Shown piece by piece: positions 1 through 9,080 of a stretch of 64,000 bases of DNA. The notes beneath the pieces are model-generated. The model made no database searches. It had not been told where the DNA came from and saw only the letters and a list, made by a program, of their open reading frames with translations. The position numbers and the translations under genes are program-made. Each line of letters opens with the position of its first letter. Within the stretch, counting starts at the first letter, position 1. Source of the stretch: Catenuloplanes indicus (GTDB taxonomy: Bacteria > Actinomycetota > Actinomycetes > Mycobacteriales > Micromonosporaceae); assembly GCF_030813715.1 (NCBI RefSeq), contig NZ_JAUSUZ010000001.1, positions 3,162,001-3,226,000 of the forward strand, read 5' to 3'.

Positions 1-1194
1 CAGGTCCGGGATGCCGGCCCGGGCCACCACGATGCAAGCGTGCCGGTGGCGGGACGTGAGCACGCACAACCGGCCGGACTCCAGGTGGAACGCGGTGGCG
101 TCGCGGCGGCCGGAGAGCGGGTGCAGCACCACGGTCACGTCGTACTCCCGGCCCTGCAGCCGGTTCGCGGTGTCCACCGTGATGGTCTCGCCGGGCGTGC
201 CGCGCAGCAGGTTGCGGATCACCGCGGCCTGGTCGCGGTGCGCGGTGCCGATCGCGATCCGGGTCGCGTCCACCGGGGCGCCGTCCCGGGAGCGTTCGGA
301 GACCGCGACCGCACCGGCCTCCAGCACGCGCAGCGCGAGCGCGGCGCACGCGGCCGCAGCCTCGCCGTCGGTGCGCAGCGTGTGCCGGGCCGGCAGTTCG
401 TAGAGCGCCCAGCCGGTCGCGGCGGCCTGCGCCACGGCCGCGCCGATCGGGTCCGCGCCGGATCCGGTGTCCAGCACCAGCGAGCGGTCACCCGGCGACG
501 TGCCGGCGCGGAAGCCGGTGAACGGGTAGAACGCGGGCGCGACCACCTCGGCCGCGGACGGGGGCAGCCGCCAGGAGACCGGCAGCCGGTGCACCGGCAG
601 GTCCGGGTTGTGGCGGAGCAGCACGGAGACCGCGCTGAGCATCGGGTCCCAGGTCAGGCCGGTCCAGCGGGCCGACTCCACGGTGGAGAACGGGTCGAGC
701 TGGCCGGGGTCGCCGACGAACAGCGCGCGGGAGAACCGGGACGCCACACGCAGCAGCGCGTCCGAGCGCATCTGGTACGCCTCGTCCACGATCGCCCAGC
801 CCCAGGAGCCGTCGCCGACCGTGGCCCACTTCGCGGCCGTGGCGATGATCACCGACCCCTGGCTCACATCGCCGATCTTGGCGCCGACCGTGACCGACCG
901 GTGCTGCGCCACGCGCTCGGACGCCCGGTAGTCACCGGCCGACAGGCGACCGATCGGCAGCTCCGGCGCCGCGGTGGCGAGCCGGTCGATCAGGTCGTCG
1001 ACCTGCTCGTTAGTCTGCGCGATGACGATCAGCTGCTCACCGGCCCTCGCCAGCACCTGCGCGGCCTTGACCACCAGCGTGGACTTGCCGGCGCCGGGCG
1101 GCGAGTCGACCACCACGCCACGGTGCGAGCCGGTGCCGAGGTCGGCCAGGACCGCGTCGACGACCGCGTTGGCGGCCTTGCCCGGCGAGGTCAC
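1..1194 (-). CDS. SF1 (UPF1/Dna2-like) DNA/RNA helicase, 3' part cut by window edge
   Basis: The frame stays open from a GTG at 1194 to the window edge (398 codons), so the C-terminus is missing. Visible motifs in order: Walker A SPPGAGKST (residues 31-39), Walker B VDEAY (136-140), motif III GDPGQLDPF (161-169), a motif V-like DTANRLQGREYDVTVV and, near the edge, a motif VI-like LTSRHRHACIVV. This is the layout of superfamily 1 helicases of the AAA_11/AAA_12 type, which unwind nucleic acid using ATP. The GTG start overlaps the TGA of the preceding gene by 4 bp, so it is translationally coupled to the unknown 509-aa protein and, through it, to a RecB-like nuclease. A joint role in DNA processing is inferred. 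The family is clear; the substrate is unknown. Confidence 0.85.
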   Translation of the reverse strand, partial: MTSPGKAANAVVDAVLADLGTGSHRGVVVDSPPGAGKSTLVVKAAQVLARAGEQLIVIAQTNEQVDDLIDRLATAAPELPIGRLSAGDYRASERVAQHRSVTVGAKIGDVSQGSVIIATAAKWATVGDGSWGWAIVDEAYQMRSDALLRVASRFSRALFVGDPGQLDPFSTVESARWTGLTWDPMLSAVSVLLRHNPDLPVHRLPVSWRLPPSAAEVVAPAFYPFTGFRAGTSPGDRSLVLDTGSGADPIGAAVAQAAATGWALYELPARHTLRTDGEAAAACAALALRVLEAGAVAVSERSRDGAPVDATRIAIGTAHRDQAAVIRNLLRGTPGETITVDTANRLQGREYDVTVVLHPLSGRRDATAFHLESGRLCVLTSRHRHACIVVARAGIPDL

Positions 1195-2720
1195 GACCAG
1201 TCCTCCGCGGCCGCGTGGTCGCCCTGGTCCAGCGGGTCGTCCGCGATCGAGTACTGCGGCGGGCCGCCGTGCGTCCACGGCGTCTCCTCGCGCGACGGGA
1301 ACGTGCCCGGCGGCGCGTATCCGAGGCTGAGGCTGGTGTAGCAGATCCGCTCCCCCACCTCGGGCACGCTGCCGGGCGGCGCGGTCAGCCCGCGGCCCAT
1401 GCCGCCGGACAGCTCCAGCACCACCTCGGTCTTGTCGCCCTCCTCGACCGGCGTCACGAACACCACGCGGGCCCGCTGCGCCTGCCGGGACGGCGAGACC
1501 AGCGTGGTGCCCTCGGTGAACAGCACCGGGTCCGTGGTGACCACCTGGATCCGCGGGCGCAGCACCGGGCGCTTGCCGGTGTCGTCGACCCGGGCCGGCG
1601 CGGACAGCGTGACCTCACCGACGAACGCCTCGCCGCCCAGCCGGTGCTCCGCCATGATCAGCGGGTCGTCGAACGCGCGCTCGATCGCGTACGACTGGCC
1701 GGCGCGCTCCAGCTTGTGCAGCCGGGTGGCGGCCGCGACCGCACCGTCCCGCCGGGCCTGCGGTGCGCCGCCGCCCTGCACGTAGAGCGAGAAGTCGCTG
1801 AACACGTCGCGGTCCTGGGCCCAGCGGCCGTCCACCGACGCGCCGGGCGGCATCGCCCGCATCACCCGCAGCCCGCGCCACATCAGGTCCCAGGTCGACG
1901 CGAGTTGGCCACGCAGCAGGTCCTCCAGCTGCCGGTACGCCGCACGCTCCGCCTCCGGATCGTCCGCCTCGGTGGCGGCCCGGTAGACGTCCATCGCGGG
2001 GCCGAGCACGTCGTTGTCGAAGCCGGGGTCGGTGGCCGGGCCGGCCGGCGGGCACACCTCCGGGTCCTCGGCCAGCCGCGCGGCCGCGGCGCCGGTGCTG
2101 CCGGGCGGTGGTGCGATCCAGTTGACCAGCGACCCGAGGTGCGCGTCCTCGTGCCCGCTCTGGCCGGTGGCCCAGTGCGCGGCGAGCAGGTCGGTCATCG
2201 GCAGCAGCATGGACGAGCCGGGCTGCTCGGCCCGGTCCGCGAAGAACGTCAGCCAACGACCCAGCAACGGTACGTCCGGGTGCACCGGATAGTCGCCGTC
2301 GGTGCGCCGGAAGCGGGTGGACCGGCCGAACAGCCGGATGAAGCCGATACCGGCCGGCGCGGGCACGAGGATCTGCGGCGCCTCCAGGTAGCGGTAGCGC
2401 ACGTCCCGCTTACGGTCGGTGGGCACCGCCTCGGTCGCGCCGCAGAAGCCCTCCACGTACGGCAGCAGGATCTCGGCGAGCCGGGCCGCGAACTCGAAGC
2501 GCTGCGCGCGGTCCCGGGGCTGCGGCACGATCAGCAGCTCCGGCCGGTCCTCGTCGGTGCCGACCATGGCGGCCAGCGGCGCGTTCGCCTCACCGGCCAT
2601 GGTCAGCGGGATGAACACCAGCGGCAGGTCCGAGAGGTACGCGTGCCGTACCGTGGCGATCGGTTGTGCTCGGCCCGCCGCGACCGCCTGCGCCTTGGCC
2701 AGCGCGGTGAGCGTGCTCAC
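1191..2720 (-). CDS. Conserved-looking protein of unknown function between nuclease and helicase
   Basis: 509 aa with a GTG start at 2720 that overlaps the nuclease stop (GTGA). Its own TGA overlaps the helicase GTG. I recognise no catalytic motif. The N-terminal third is rich in hydrophobic strands and carries the acidic/aromatic segment LVNWIAPPPG. The middle is helical. The C-terminal ~130 residues look beta-rich (for example RARVVFVTPVEEGDKTEVVL) and could form a barrel comparable to the 1B insertion of UPF1-like helicases, which is inference only. There is no signal peptide or membrane segment, so it should be cytoplasmic. Its position and the double overlap suggest it is made in fixed ratio with the nuclease and helicase and may be a scaffold or the missing N-terminal half of the helicase. 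Confidence 0.8.
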   Translation of the reverse strand: MSTLTALAKAQAVAAGRAQPIATVRHAYLSDLPLVFIPLTMAGEANAPLAAMVGTDEDRPELLIVPQPRDRAQRFEFAARLAEILLPYVEGFCGATEAVPTDRKRDVRYRYLEAPQILVPAPAGIGFIRLFGRSTRFRRTDGDYPVHPDVPLLGRWLTFFADRAEQPGSSMLLPMTDLLAAHWATGQSGHEDAHLGSLVNWIAPPPGSTGAAAARLAEDPEVCPPAGPATDPGFDNDVLGPAMDVYRAATEADDPEAERAAYRQLEDLLRGQLASTWDLMWRGLRVMRAMPPGASVDGRWAQDRDVFSDFSLYVQGGGAPQARRDGAVAAATRLHKLERAGQSYAIERAFDDPLIMAEHRLGGEAFVGEVTLSAPARVDDTGKRPVLRPRIQVVTTDPVLFTEGTTLVSPSRQAQRARVVFVTPVEEGDKTEVVLELSGGMGRGLTAPPGSVPEVGERICYTSLSLGYAPPGTFPSREETPWTHGGPPQYSIADDPLDQGDHAAAEDWS

Positions 2721-3805
2721 GGCACGAGCTCCGCGCGCAGCCGATAGGCGGCCTGGAGCATCGCCGCGGCCTCGGCCTGCTCCGGCTCCGGCTCGATCCG
2801 GCCGCTGGCCAGCCCCAGCACGGTCTGCACGTCCTCGATGCCGCCGAGTTCCTCGCGCACCGACCGGCCGAGCACGGCGGTGGACGTGCGCGCCTCGCTG
2901 CGGCAGAAGAACGACAGCTCGCAGGTGGCCAGGCAGTCCGGCGCGTACCGGGCGGGCACGGCCGCGACGTCGGCCTTGAGCGCCTCCGGGTCGCGCGCGG
3001 GCTCGCCGTCGTCGCCGACGCGCAGGTCGAACGAGATGCCCTCGGGAAGCCGGTCGAGCAGCTGGTCGATGCCGGCCATCCGGGACAGCTGCCGGCGCAG
3101 CACGCCGAGCTGGCGGCGCACGTCGATCATGCTGGCGATCGGCTGGTTGGAGAAGTCCTTCGGGCAGACCAGCAGCACCTCGTGGGAGACCGCGTCCCGG
3201 TCGCGGCCGGCCTCGGCGAGCGCCTCGCGCAGCGCCAGCACGTAGACCGCGGCCTGGGTGGCGGCGGCCGAGACCTTGCCCGGGTCGGCCTGCTCGTCGA
3301 TCACCGGGAACGACTTGATCTCCACGATGTGGTAGCGGTCGTCGAGCTGGAACGCGACCAGGTCGGGCTCCAGGTAGACGTGCTTGCCGGCCACGGCGAG
3401 CCGCAGCATCGGGTGGTCGAGCAGCGTGTCCGGGTTGTCGCGCAGCGCCTCGAGGGTGCGGGCGTAGCGCTCCTCGTTCGAGGCCTTGGGCCCGCCGGAC
3501 AGGTCAAGATATTTCGGGACATCGACGCCGAGGAGGCCGACGAGCTCGGCGCCCTCGTTCGCCTTCAGCCGCGCCTCGAAGACGTTGCCGCGGACGATCG
3601 CGAACGACGACTGGCCGAAGCGCCCGGGGAAGCCGATGTGCGTGGCGACCTTCATCTTGTCCACGCCCGCGCCGTCCATGACCGCGCGGCGGTCACAGCC
3701 CGGGTTCCCGGTGAGCGCCGCGATCGTGCGGGCATTGTGCCGGCGGGGGGCCACCGGGCCGCGGAGCCGGGCGAGCCGCGCGTCTGGCGTGCTGGTCTGC
3801 GCCAT
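2717..3805 (-). CDS. RecB-family PD-(D/E)XK nuclease with Fe-S-type cysteine cluster
   Basis: 362 aa from the ATG at 3805; an in-frame start 75 nt further upstream is possible but lacks a ribosome site. Nuclease residues are visible in the order of RecB/Cas4 enzymes: GNVFE (E77), EPDLV (D148), VEIKS (E162, K164) and QAAVY (Q184, Y188). A lone cysteine before the core (NPGCDRR, C37) and a C-terminal cluster CLATCELSFFC (C291, C295, C301) match the four-cysteine iron-sulphur staple of AddB/Cas4/Dna2-type nucleases. It should cut DNA with a divalent metal. It is the first gene of the coupled trio leading to the helicase. Its stop overlaps the next start by 4 bp. Not Cas4 of a CRISPR locus: no array or cas gene is nearby. 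Confidence 0.85.
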   Translation of the reverse strand: MAQTSTPDARLARLRGPVAPRRHNARTIAALTGNPGCDRRAVMDGAGVDKMKVATHIGFPGRFGQSSFAIVRGNVFEARLKANEGAELVGLLGVDVPKYLDLSGGPKASNEERYARTLEALRDNPDTLLDHPMLRLAVAGKHVYLEPDLVAFQLDDRYHIVEIKSFPVIDEQADPGKVSAAATQAAVYVLALREALAEAGRDRDAVSHEVLLVCPKDFSNQPIASMIDVRRQLGVLRRQLSRMAGIDQLLDRLPEGISFDLRVGDDGEPARDPEALKADVAAVPARYAPDCLATCELSFFCRSEARTSTAVLGRSVREELGGIEDVQTVLGLASGRIEPEPEQAEAAAMLQAAYRLRAELVP

Positions 3806-3902
3806 CCGAGCAAGGTACAACCTCGCGGCGGGAAAACCAGGAAGAGGCGCGGCGTGTCGCACAAATGTACGGCACGCCAAGCCTATAAGGTGATATTTCG
3901 GT

Positions 3903-4772
3903 TTAGAAGGGGCAGGTGCTGCGGTACTCCTCGACGCTGAGGCTCAGGCTGGGACCGGGGCAGAGGAATTGCGTGTACCGAGTGTCGTCGTCCACCCAGC
4001 GCTTCAGCCAGGCGATGCTGTACTTCGCGATCGTGGTGTTCGACGAGTTCGGCGTGAAGTGCGTGGCGCCGTTCAGCTCCAGGTAGGCCTTGTCCGCCGA
4101 CGACGGCAGCCCGCTGTAGAACGGCTCCGAGTGCGTGGCCACCGGCGCGACCGTGTCACCGTCCGCGCCGATGATCAGCGTCGGCACCCGTACCGTCAAG
4201 AAGGTCTTGGTGGTGTTCCACCCGGTCAGCGGGATCGCGGCCTGCAGGGCCGGGCGGCTGCGCGCCGCCTCCAGCGAGCCACCGCCACCCATCGAGTGGC
4301 CCATCACCGCGACCCGCGACCGGTCGATCCGGCTCCGCACCACGCTGGACCCGGTCAGGTAGTCGGCCGCGGCCAGCAGCTGACGGCCGCGCGAGTCCGG
4401 CTGATCCAGCGTGGTGAGCGTGTCGATGGTGAAGACCACGAAGCCCTGCGAGGCGAGTCGCGGCCCGAGCCAGGCGATGCTCGACTGGTACGCGGTGAAC
4501 CCGGGCGAGATGACCACCGCGCCGAACGTACCCTCGGCCGTGCTGGTCGGGTAGTAGACGGTGCCGCCGCCGAAGCCGCTCACCAGCAGCGAGGACACGC
4601 CGATCTCCGCGGTCGCGAACGGCCCGCGGACCGCCTCCACGCTCGCGTTCGTCGGGTCCGGGCCCCGCTCGTACGGACTGTCGGCCGCGGACGCCGGCCC
4701 GGCACCGGCGAGCAGCCCGCCGGTCAGCGCGAGCGCGAGGACGGCCGCGCTCAGAAGTCGTGGCTTGTGCAC
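3903..4772 (-). CDS. Secreted cutinase / polyester (PET-type) hydrolase
   Basis: 289 aa with a Sec signal peptide (about residues 1-29, ending ASA). The mature part closely resembles Thermobifida-type cutinases: oxyanion segment [23 protein letters not shown], nucleophile elbow GHSMGGGG (Ser160), GADGDTVAP (Asp206) and NGATHFTPN (His238). The C-terminus has the family's terminal disulphide pair (FLCPGP...STCPF). Members hydrolyse cutin, short-chain esters and often aliphatic or aromatic polyesters including [12 protein letters not shown] carries the active-site tryptophan of this family. The length is normal. It is a single gene divergent from the acetyltransferase across a 156-bp gap. The family is certain; activity on PET is a prediction. 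Confidence 0.93.
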   Translation of the reverse strand: MHKPRLLSAAVLALALTGGLLAGAGPASAADSPYERGPDPTNASVEAVRGPFATAEIGVSSLLVSGFGGGTVYYPTSTAEGTFGAVVISPGFTAYQSSIAWLGPRLASQGFVVFTIDTLTTLDQPDSRGRQLLAAADYLTGSSVVRSRIDRSRVAVMGHSMGGGGSLEAARSRPALQAAIPLTGWNTTKTFLTVRVPTLIIGADGDTVAPVATHSEPFYSGLPSSADKAYLELNGATHFTPNSSNTTIAKYSIAWLKRWVDDDTRYTQFLCPGPSLSLSVEEYRSTCPF

Positions 4773-4928
4773 GTCGCTGTACTCCCTGCCTCGATGACTT
4801 CGAAGGACATCGATAAGAGTGCGCTCGGTGGCCGGTCCGGCGAATCGGCTAAATCACCTGTCTCTCACCGATCGCCTGTCCTGTTCTAGGTTGTGAACTG
4901 CGAAGATCGCCGAATCGAGGGGACGCCG

Positions 4929-5558
4929 ATGGACGAGCGCGAGCGCGAGGTACGCCGGAGGATCGCGAGCCAGGAGCTCTACCGGGACGCCGACCCCGGG
5001 CTGGACGGCCTGGCGGAGGAGCGGGTCCGCGGCAAGGAGATCGCGCACGAATTCAACGCCACCCGGCCCCGGGAGACCGCCGAGCGGGACCGGCTGCTGC
5101 GCGAACTGCTCGGCAGCGTCGGCGAACGGGTCTGGGTCGAGCCACCGATCCGGGTCGCCTACGGCCGGTACACCCATCTCGGTGACGACGTCTACGTGAA
5201 CGTCAATCTCACGCTGGTCGACGACGGTGAGATCGTCGTCGGCGACCGGGTGATGTTCGCGCCGAACGTGACGATCACCGCGACCGGTCACCCGGTGCAC
5301 CCGGAGATCCGCCACGACGGCACCCAGTTCTCCGCGCCGGTCCGGATCGAGGACGACGTGTGGATCGGCGCCGGTGCCGTCATCCTGCCCGGCGTGACCG
5401 TCGGGCGTGGCTCGGTCATCGCGGCCGGCGCCGTGGTCACCGCGAACGTGCCGCCGATGGTCGTCGCCGGCGGCGTGCCCGCCCGGGTGCTGCGCCCGAT
5501 CACCGACGCGGACCGCGACTGGACCTACCGCCCGCCCCGGGATCTTCCCCTGCCGTGA
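4929..5558 (+). CDS. Maltose/sugar O-acetyltransferase (LbH, Maa/NodL family)
   Basis: 209 aa. The start is the ATG at 4929, preceded by GAGGGG; an in-frame upstream start lacks a ribosome site. The N-terminal Maa domain (about 1-55) contains LYRDADPGL and EFNATRP. It is followed by left-handed beta-helix hexapeptide repeats (IVVGDRVMFAPNVTI, IEDDVWIGAGAVILPGVTVGRGSVIAAGAVV). The catalytic histidine is in ATGHPVHPE. It transfers acetyl from acetyl-CoA to a sugar hydroxyl in the cytoplasm; the true acceptor is unknown. It is transcribed away from the cutinase, and a GC hairpin follows the stop codon immediately. Confidence 0.9.
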   Translation: MDEREREVRRRIASQELYRDADPGLDGLAEERVRGKEIAHEFNATRPRETAERDRLLRELLGSVGERVWVEPPIRVAYGRYTHLGDDVYVNVNLTLVDDGEIVVGDRVMFAPNVTITATGHPVHPEIRHDGTQFSAPVRIEDDVWIGAGAVILPGVTVGRGSVIAAGAVVTANVPPMVVAGGVPARVLRPITDADRDWTYRPPRDLPLP

Positions 5559-5561
5559 CCG

Positions 5562-5581
5562 GGCCGGGTCCCTTCCCGGCC
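5562..5581 (+). terminator. Hairpin after the acetyltransferase
   Basis: A 7-bp perfect GC stem (5562-5568 with 5575-5581) with a 6-nt loop starts three bases after the stop codon. There is no U tract, as is common in high-GC actinomycetes. Confidence 0.5.
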
Positions 5582-5587
5582 ACGCCG

Positions 5588-5673
5588 GGACCGGCAGGGA
5601 GGAGCGCCAGCGACGACCGGTGCCCGCGGGAGCGTGCGGACCGCACCGCGCCGGAAGCGGGAAAATGGCTTCT
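5588..5673 (-). repeat. Dispersed ~88-bp intergenic repeat, copy A
   Basis: Closely similar to 44559-44647 and 49064-49153. Shared blocks include GGAGGAGCGCCAGCGACGAC, GCCCGCGGGAGC and GGAAGCGGGAA. This copy ends five bases from the stop codon of the minus-strand GGDEF-EAL gene and would lie in the 3' end of its transcript. It is G+C rich and contains the palindrome CCCGCGGG. It holds no gene. All three copies have the same orientation relative to the gene they follow, hence the minus-strand assignment. Confidence 0.8.
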
Positions 5674-5678
5674 GCTCG

Positions 5679-7952
5679 TCAGACCTTCGCCGCCAGCAGC
5701 GGCAACACGTCCGCGGCCGGGACCGGCCGGGACAGCAGGTAGCCCTGGAGGAAGTCGCAGCCGAGGTCGCGCAGCGCGTCCCGCTGGAACGGCTCCTCGA
5801 CGCCCTCGGCGACCGTGACCATGCCACAGGAGCGGGCCAGCGCGATCAACGCGGTGATCATGTCGCGGCCGCGCGGCGTCCCGAGATCACCGACGAACAG
5901 CTTGTCGATCTTCAGGGCTTCGACGTTGAAGCGGCTCAGGCGGGCCAGCGACGAATAGCCGGTGCCGAAGTCGTCGATCGCGAGGTCGATGCCGAGCGAC
6001 TGGATGCGGCGGATCGCGGCCAGCACGTGGTCCGGGTCGTCGTCCATCAGCGCGGTCTCGGTGATCTCGACGACCAGGTTCTCGCCGGCCAGGTTCGCCC
6101 GCGCGAGCGCGTCGACGAGGCGGCCGGGCAGCGACGGGTCGCCCAGCTCGGCCGCGCCGATGTTCACCGTCACCTTGAGCGCGGGCGACGCGCCCGCGTC
6201 GATCCACGAGCGCAGGTCGCTCAGCGCGCGGTCGAGCATGAACGACGTGATGCGCCGGCTGAGGTGGGCGCGTTCCGCGATCGCGATGAACCGGTCCGGG
6301 CGGATCGGCCCGCGCACCGGATGCGTCCAGCGGGCCAGCGCCTCGAAGCCACGGATCTCGCCGGTCGCCGCGTGACAGATCGGCTGGTACGCCGCGTGCA
6401 GCGCGCCGGTGTCCAGCGCGGTGACCAGGTCCGCCCGCAGCTCCAGCTCCTCGGACGTGGTGTGGTGCATGCCCGGGTTGAACAGCTGCACGTTGTTCTT
6501 GCCGGCGCGCTTGACCGCGTACATGGCGACGTCCGCGTCCCGGAGCACCTCCATCGCGTCGCGTAGATCGCCGGCGGCCACCTCGACCAGGCCGATCGAG
6601 GCGCCGAGCGCGATCCGCCGGCCGTCCAGCTCGAACGGCTCCTGGAACGTCTCCAGCATGCGCCGGGCGAGCGCCCGGGGATCGCCGTCGAAGTCCTCGA
6701 GGAGCACCGCGAACTCGTCGCCGCCGAGCCGGACCACGGTGTCGGTACGCCGCAGCACGCCGGTCAGCCGCCGCCCGACCGTGGTCAGCACGGTGTCGCC
6801 GGCGACGTGGCCGAGGCTGTCGTTGACCTCCTTGAAGTCGTCCAGGTCCAGGAAGATCAGGCTGATCCGGGCGGGCGGCGCCGGCAGCAGCTCGCGCAGG
6901 CGCGCGGTGAGCTTGGCGCGGTTGCCGAGCCCGGTGAGCGAGTCATGGGTGGCCTTGTAGCGCAGCACGCTCTCACTGCCGGCCAGCCGGCGCAGCAACA
7001 GCCGGTTCTCGCCGAGCACCACCACCTGACGGACCAGCACGGCGGCGAACAGCACGATGAGACCCATGTTCGCGGCTCCGTCCGGCGTGCGCCCGGCCGC
7101 GATCTGGAAGCCGCAGAAGATCGCGGTGGGAACGATCGGCAGGTAGGGACCGTAGATCGCGAAGCGGGAGCCGGCCACCGGCTCCCGGCGGGGCGTGTCA
7201 CCTCCGCGGTAGACCAGCGCGGCCATCCCGTAGAGCCCGATCGCGAGCGTCCAGACGCCGGGGTTGATCGCACCGAACGGGCGTCCCTCGTGCAGCACCA
7301 GGTAGGTGAACGCGGTGTCCGCCAGCATGACGGTGACCAGGGACGCCACCATCAGCAACGGGCCGCGCCGCTCACCGGCCGGGAACTCGGTCAGCACCAG
7401 CACGATCCAGAAGATCAGAAGGACCATGTCGCCGAGTACGTAGCAGAGGCCGCACGCGACGTACAGGCGGTCCTGCCCGGCCTGGAGCCAGATCTCCTCG
7501 AAGAACGTCCCCCACGCCACGATGAAGACCGCCGCGGCCGCGACCACGCCGTCCAGGGCCATCCGCAGCCGGGCCCGCACCCCGACCGCGCGGGACGTGG
7601 TCCAGACCGCCGCGAACAGCAGCGCGAAGAACGTCATCCGGGCGCCGACGACCAGCGGGGACGGCATCGGCGGCGCCTGCTCGACCAGATCCTGCCAGGC
7701 CCAGCTGGCCGGGCCGAACGACCAGGCCACGCACGCGGCGCCCTGCAGGCTCCAGGAGGCGCGGCTGCGGCGGTGCCCGGCCCGGCGCGCGGCCCGCGCG
7801 CAGAGCACCGTGGCGACGCCCGCCACCGCGAGCGTGACCAGCGACGACAGGCCGGAGCCGAGCGCGCCGGCAGCCGGCAGCAGGCCGGCGGCCAGCACCG
7901 CGAACAGCATGGCGCACGCTGCGGCCACCACGGTCCGCGAAACTCGGGTCAT
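5679..7952 (-). CDS. Membrane-bound diguanylate cyclase/phosphodiesterase (GGDEF-EAL)
   Basis: 757 aa. About eight to ten hydrophobic segments occupy the N-terminal ~310 residues. A GGDEF domain follows (THDSLTGLGNRA, FLDLDDFKEVND, active site LGGDEF near residue 409), then an EAL domain (GFEALARW near 535, VVEITET, IDDFGTGYSS, ALKIDK, EGVEE). Both active sites look intact, so it could make and degrade cyclic di-GMP; one may be regulatory only. The membrane part would act as sensor at the inner face of the membrane. It is transcribed alone, divergently from the brkB-like gene. A dispersed 88-bp repeat lies directly after its stop codon. Confidence 0.92.
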   Translation of the reverse strand: MTRVSRTVVAAACAMLFAVLAAGLLPAAGALGSGLSSLVTLAVAGVATVLCARAARRAGHRRSRASWSLQGAACVAWSFGPASWAWQDLVEQAPPMPSPLVVGARMTFFALLFAAVWTTSRAVGVRARLRMALDGVVAAAAVFIVAWGTFFEEIWLQAGQDRLYVACGLCYVLGDMVLLIFWIVLVLTEFPAGERRGPLLMVASLVTVMLADTAFTYLVLHEGRPFGAINPGVWTLAIGLYGMAALVYRGGDTPRREPVAGSRFAIYGPYLPIVPTAIFCGFQIAAGRTPDGAANMGLIVLFAAVLVRQVVVLGENRLLLRRLAGSESVLRYKATHDSLTGLGNRAKLTARLRELLPAPPARISLIFLDLDDFKEVNDSLGHVAGDTVLTTVGRRLTGVLRRTDTVVRLGGDEFAVLLEDFDGDPRALARRMLETFQEPFELDGRRIALGASIGLVEVAAGDLRDAMEVLRDADVAMYAVKRAGKNNVQLFNPGMHHTTSEELELRADLVTALDTGALHAAYQPICHAATGEIRGFEALARWTHPVRGPIRPDRFIAIAERAHLSRRITSFMLDRALSDLRSWIDAGASPALKVTVNIGAAELGDPSLPGRLVDALARANLAGENLVVEITETALMDDDPDHVLAAIRRIQSLGIDLAIDDFGTGYSSLARLSRFNVEALKIDKLFVGDLGTPRGRDMITALIALARSCGMVTVAEGVEEPFQRDALRDLGCDFLQGYLLSRPVPAADVLPLLAAKV

Positions 7953-8042
7953 GCCCGATCAGGTCGGCACGGTCCCGGCGAGGGTTAGATTTTCGCTGCT
8001 CAGGGCAGTCAGAGGGGAGGTACGCGGAGAGGGAGGACGGCG

Positions 8043-9071
8043 ATGTCGCTGTTGCACCGGCATGGTAACGACGCAAAGACGGACAAACACGATGAGCAGG
8101 GCACCAAGCCGGCGGACGAATCGCCCGCATCGCCGGAGGAGGGACCGGACAGCCCGGCCCAGCTGAGCGGCAACTCGCTCTGGAACGCGATCAAGCGAAC
8201 CGTGACCGAGTTCCAGGACGACAACCTGACGGACTGGGCCGCGGCGCTGACCTACTACGGCGTCTTGTCGATCTTCCCGGGCCTGCTGGTGCTCGCCGCG
8301 GTGCTCGGCCTGCTCGGCGACGACACGCTCACCCGCGTGGTGGACAGCATCAAGCCGCTGCTGCCGACCGAGACCGGCGACATCCTGGACAGCATGGCGG
8401 GACAGCTCAGCGCCGCCGACACGTCGTCCGGGCTGATCGCGCTCCTCGGTCTGGCCGGTGCGTTCTGGTCCGCGTCCGGGTACGTGGGCGCGTTCATGCG
8501 CGCGTCCAACTCGATCTACGAGGTGCCGGAGGGCCGCCCGGTCTGGAAGACGCTGCCGATCCGGGTCGGCGTCACCGCACTGGTCGGCATCATGCTGGTC
8601 GCCTGCGCGGTGATCGTGGTCTTCACCGGCGGGCTGGCCGAGACCGTGGGCTCCGCGATCGGGCTCGGCGACGCCGCGGTCACCACCTGGAGCATCGTGA
8701 AGTGGCCGGTGCTGCTGGTGATCGTGAGCCTGATGTTCGCGGTGCTCTACTGGGCCTCGCCGAACGCGAAGACCGGCGGTTTCCGCTGGGTCACACCGGG
8801 CGGCATCATGGCGGTGCTGCTCTGGGTGGTCGCCTCGGCCGCGTTCGGCTTCTACGTGGCGAACTTCGGGTCCTACAACAAGACGTACGGCACGCTGGCC
8901 GGCATCATCGTCTTCCTGGTCTGGCTGTGGATCTCCAACATCGCGATCCTGCTCGGCGCGGAGTTCGACGCGGAGCTGGAACGGCGGCGGGCGATCGCGT
9001 CCGGGACACCGGCGGACAAGGAGCCGTTCCTGGAGCTGCGCGACGACCGCAAGGTGCGCGACAAGAAGTAG
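8043..9071 (+). CDS. YihY/BrkB-family integral membrane protein
   Basis: 342 aa. The ATG at 8043 is preceded by a strong GAGGGAGG site. The hydrophilic acidic N-terminus (about 1-55) is followed by about six membrane segments. Family motifs are visible: DWAAALTYYGVLSIFPGLLVL near the N-terminus, SASGYVGAFMRASNSIYEV in the middle and TYGTLAGIIVFLVWLWISNIAILLGAEFDAELER near the end. The last segment is the BrkB signature. BrkB proteins are widespread; transport or export is presumed but no substrate is established. It is a single gene, closed by a very strong hairpin just after the stop. Confidence 0.9.
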   Translation: MSLLHRHGNDAKTDKHDEQGTKPADESPASPEEGPDSPAQLSGNSLWNAIKRTVTEFQDDNLTDWAAALTYYGVLSIFPGLLVLAAVLGLLGDDTLTRVVDSIKPLLPTETGDILDSMAGQLSAADTSSGLIALLGLAGAFWSASGYVGAFMRASNSIYEVPEGRPVWKTLPIRVGVTALVGIMLVACAVIVVFTGGLAETVGSAIGLGDAAVTTWSIVKWPVLLVIVSLMFAVLYWASPNAKTGGFRWVTPGGIMAVLLWVVASAAFGFYVANFGSYNKTYGTLAGIIVFLVWLWISNIAILLGAEFDAELERRRAIASGTPADKEPFLELRDDRKVRDKK

Positions 9072-9080
9072 CTTCCCCGC

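Noticed and set aside
40-2747. Long plus-strand frames opposite the helicase and the unknown 509-aa protein
   Set aside because: Composition is Arg/Gly/Ala noise and the opposite strand carries motif-bearing proteins.
2717-3805. Cas4 of a CRISPR system
   Set aside because: The cysteine pattern fits, but there is no array, Cas1, Cas2 or effector gene in the window.
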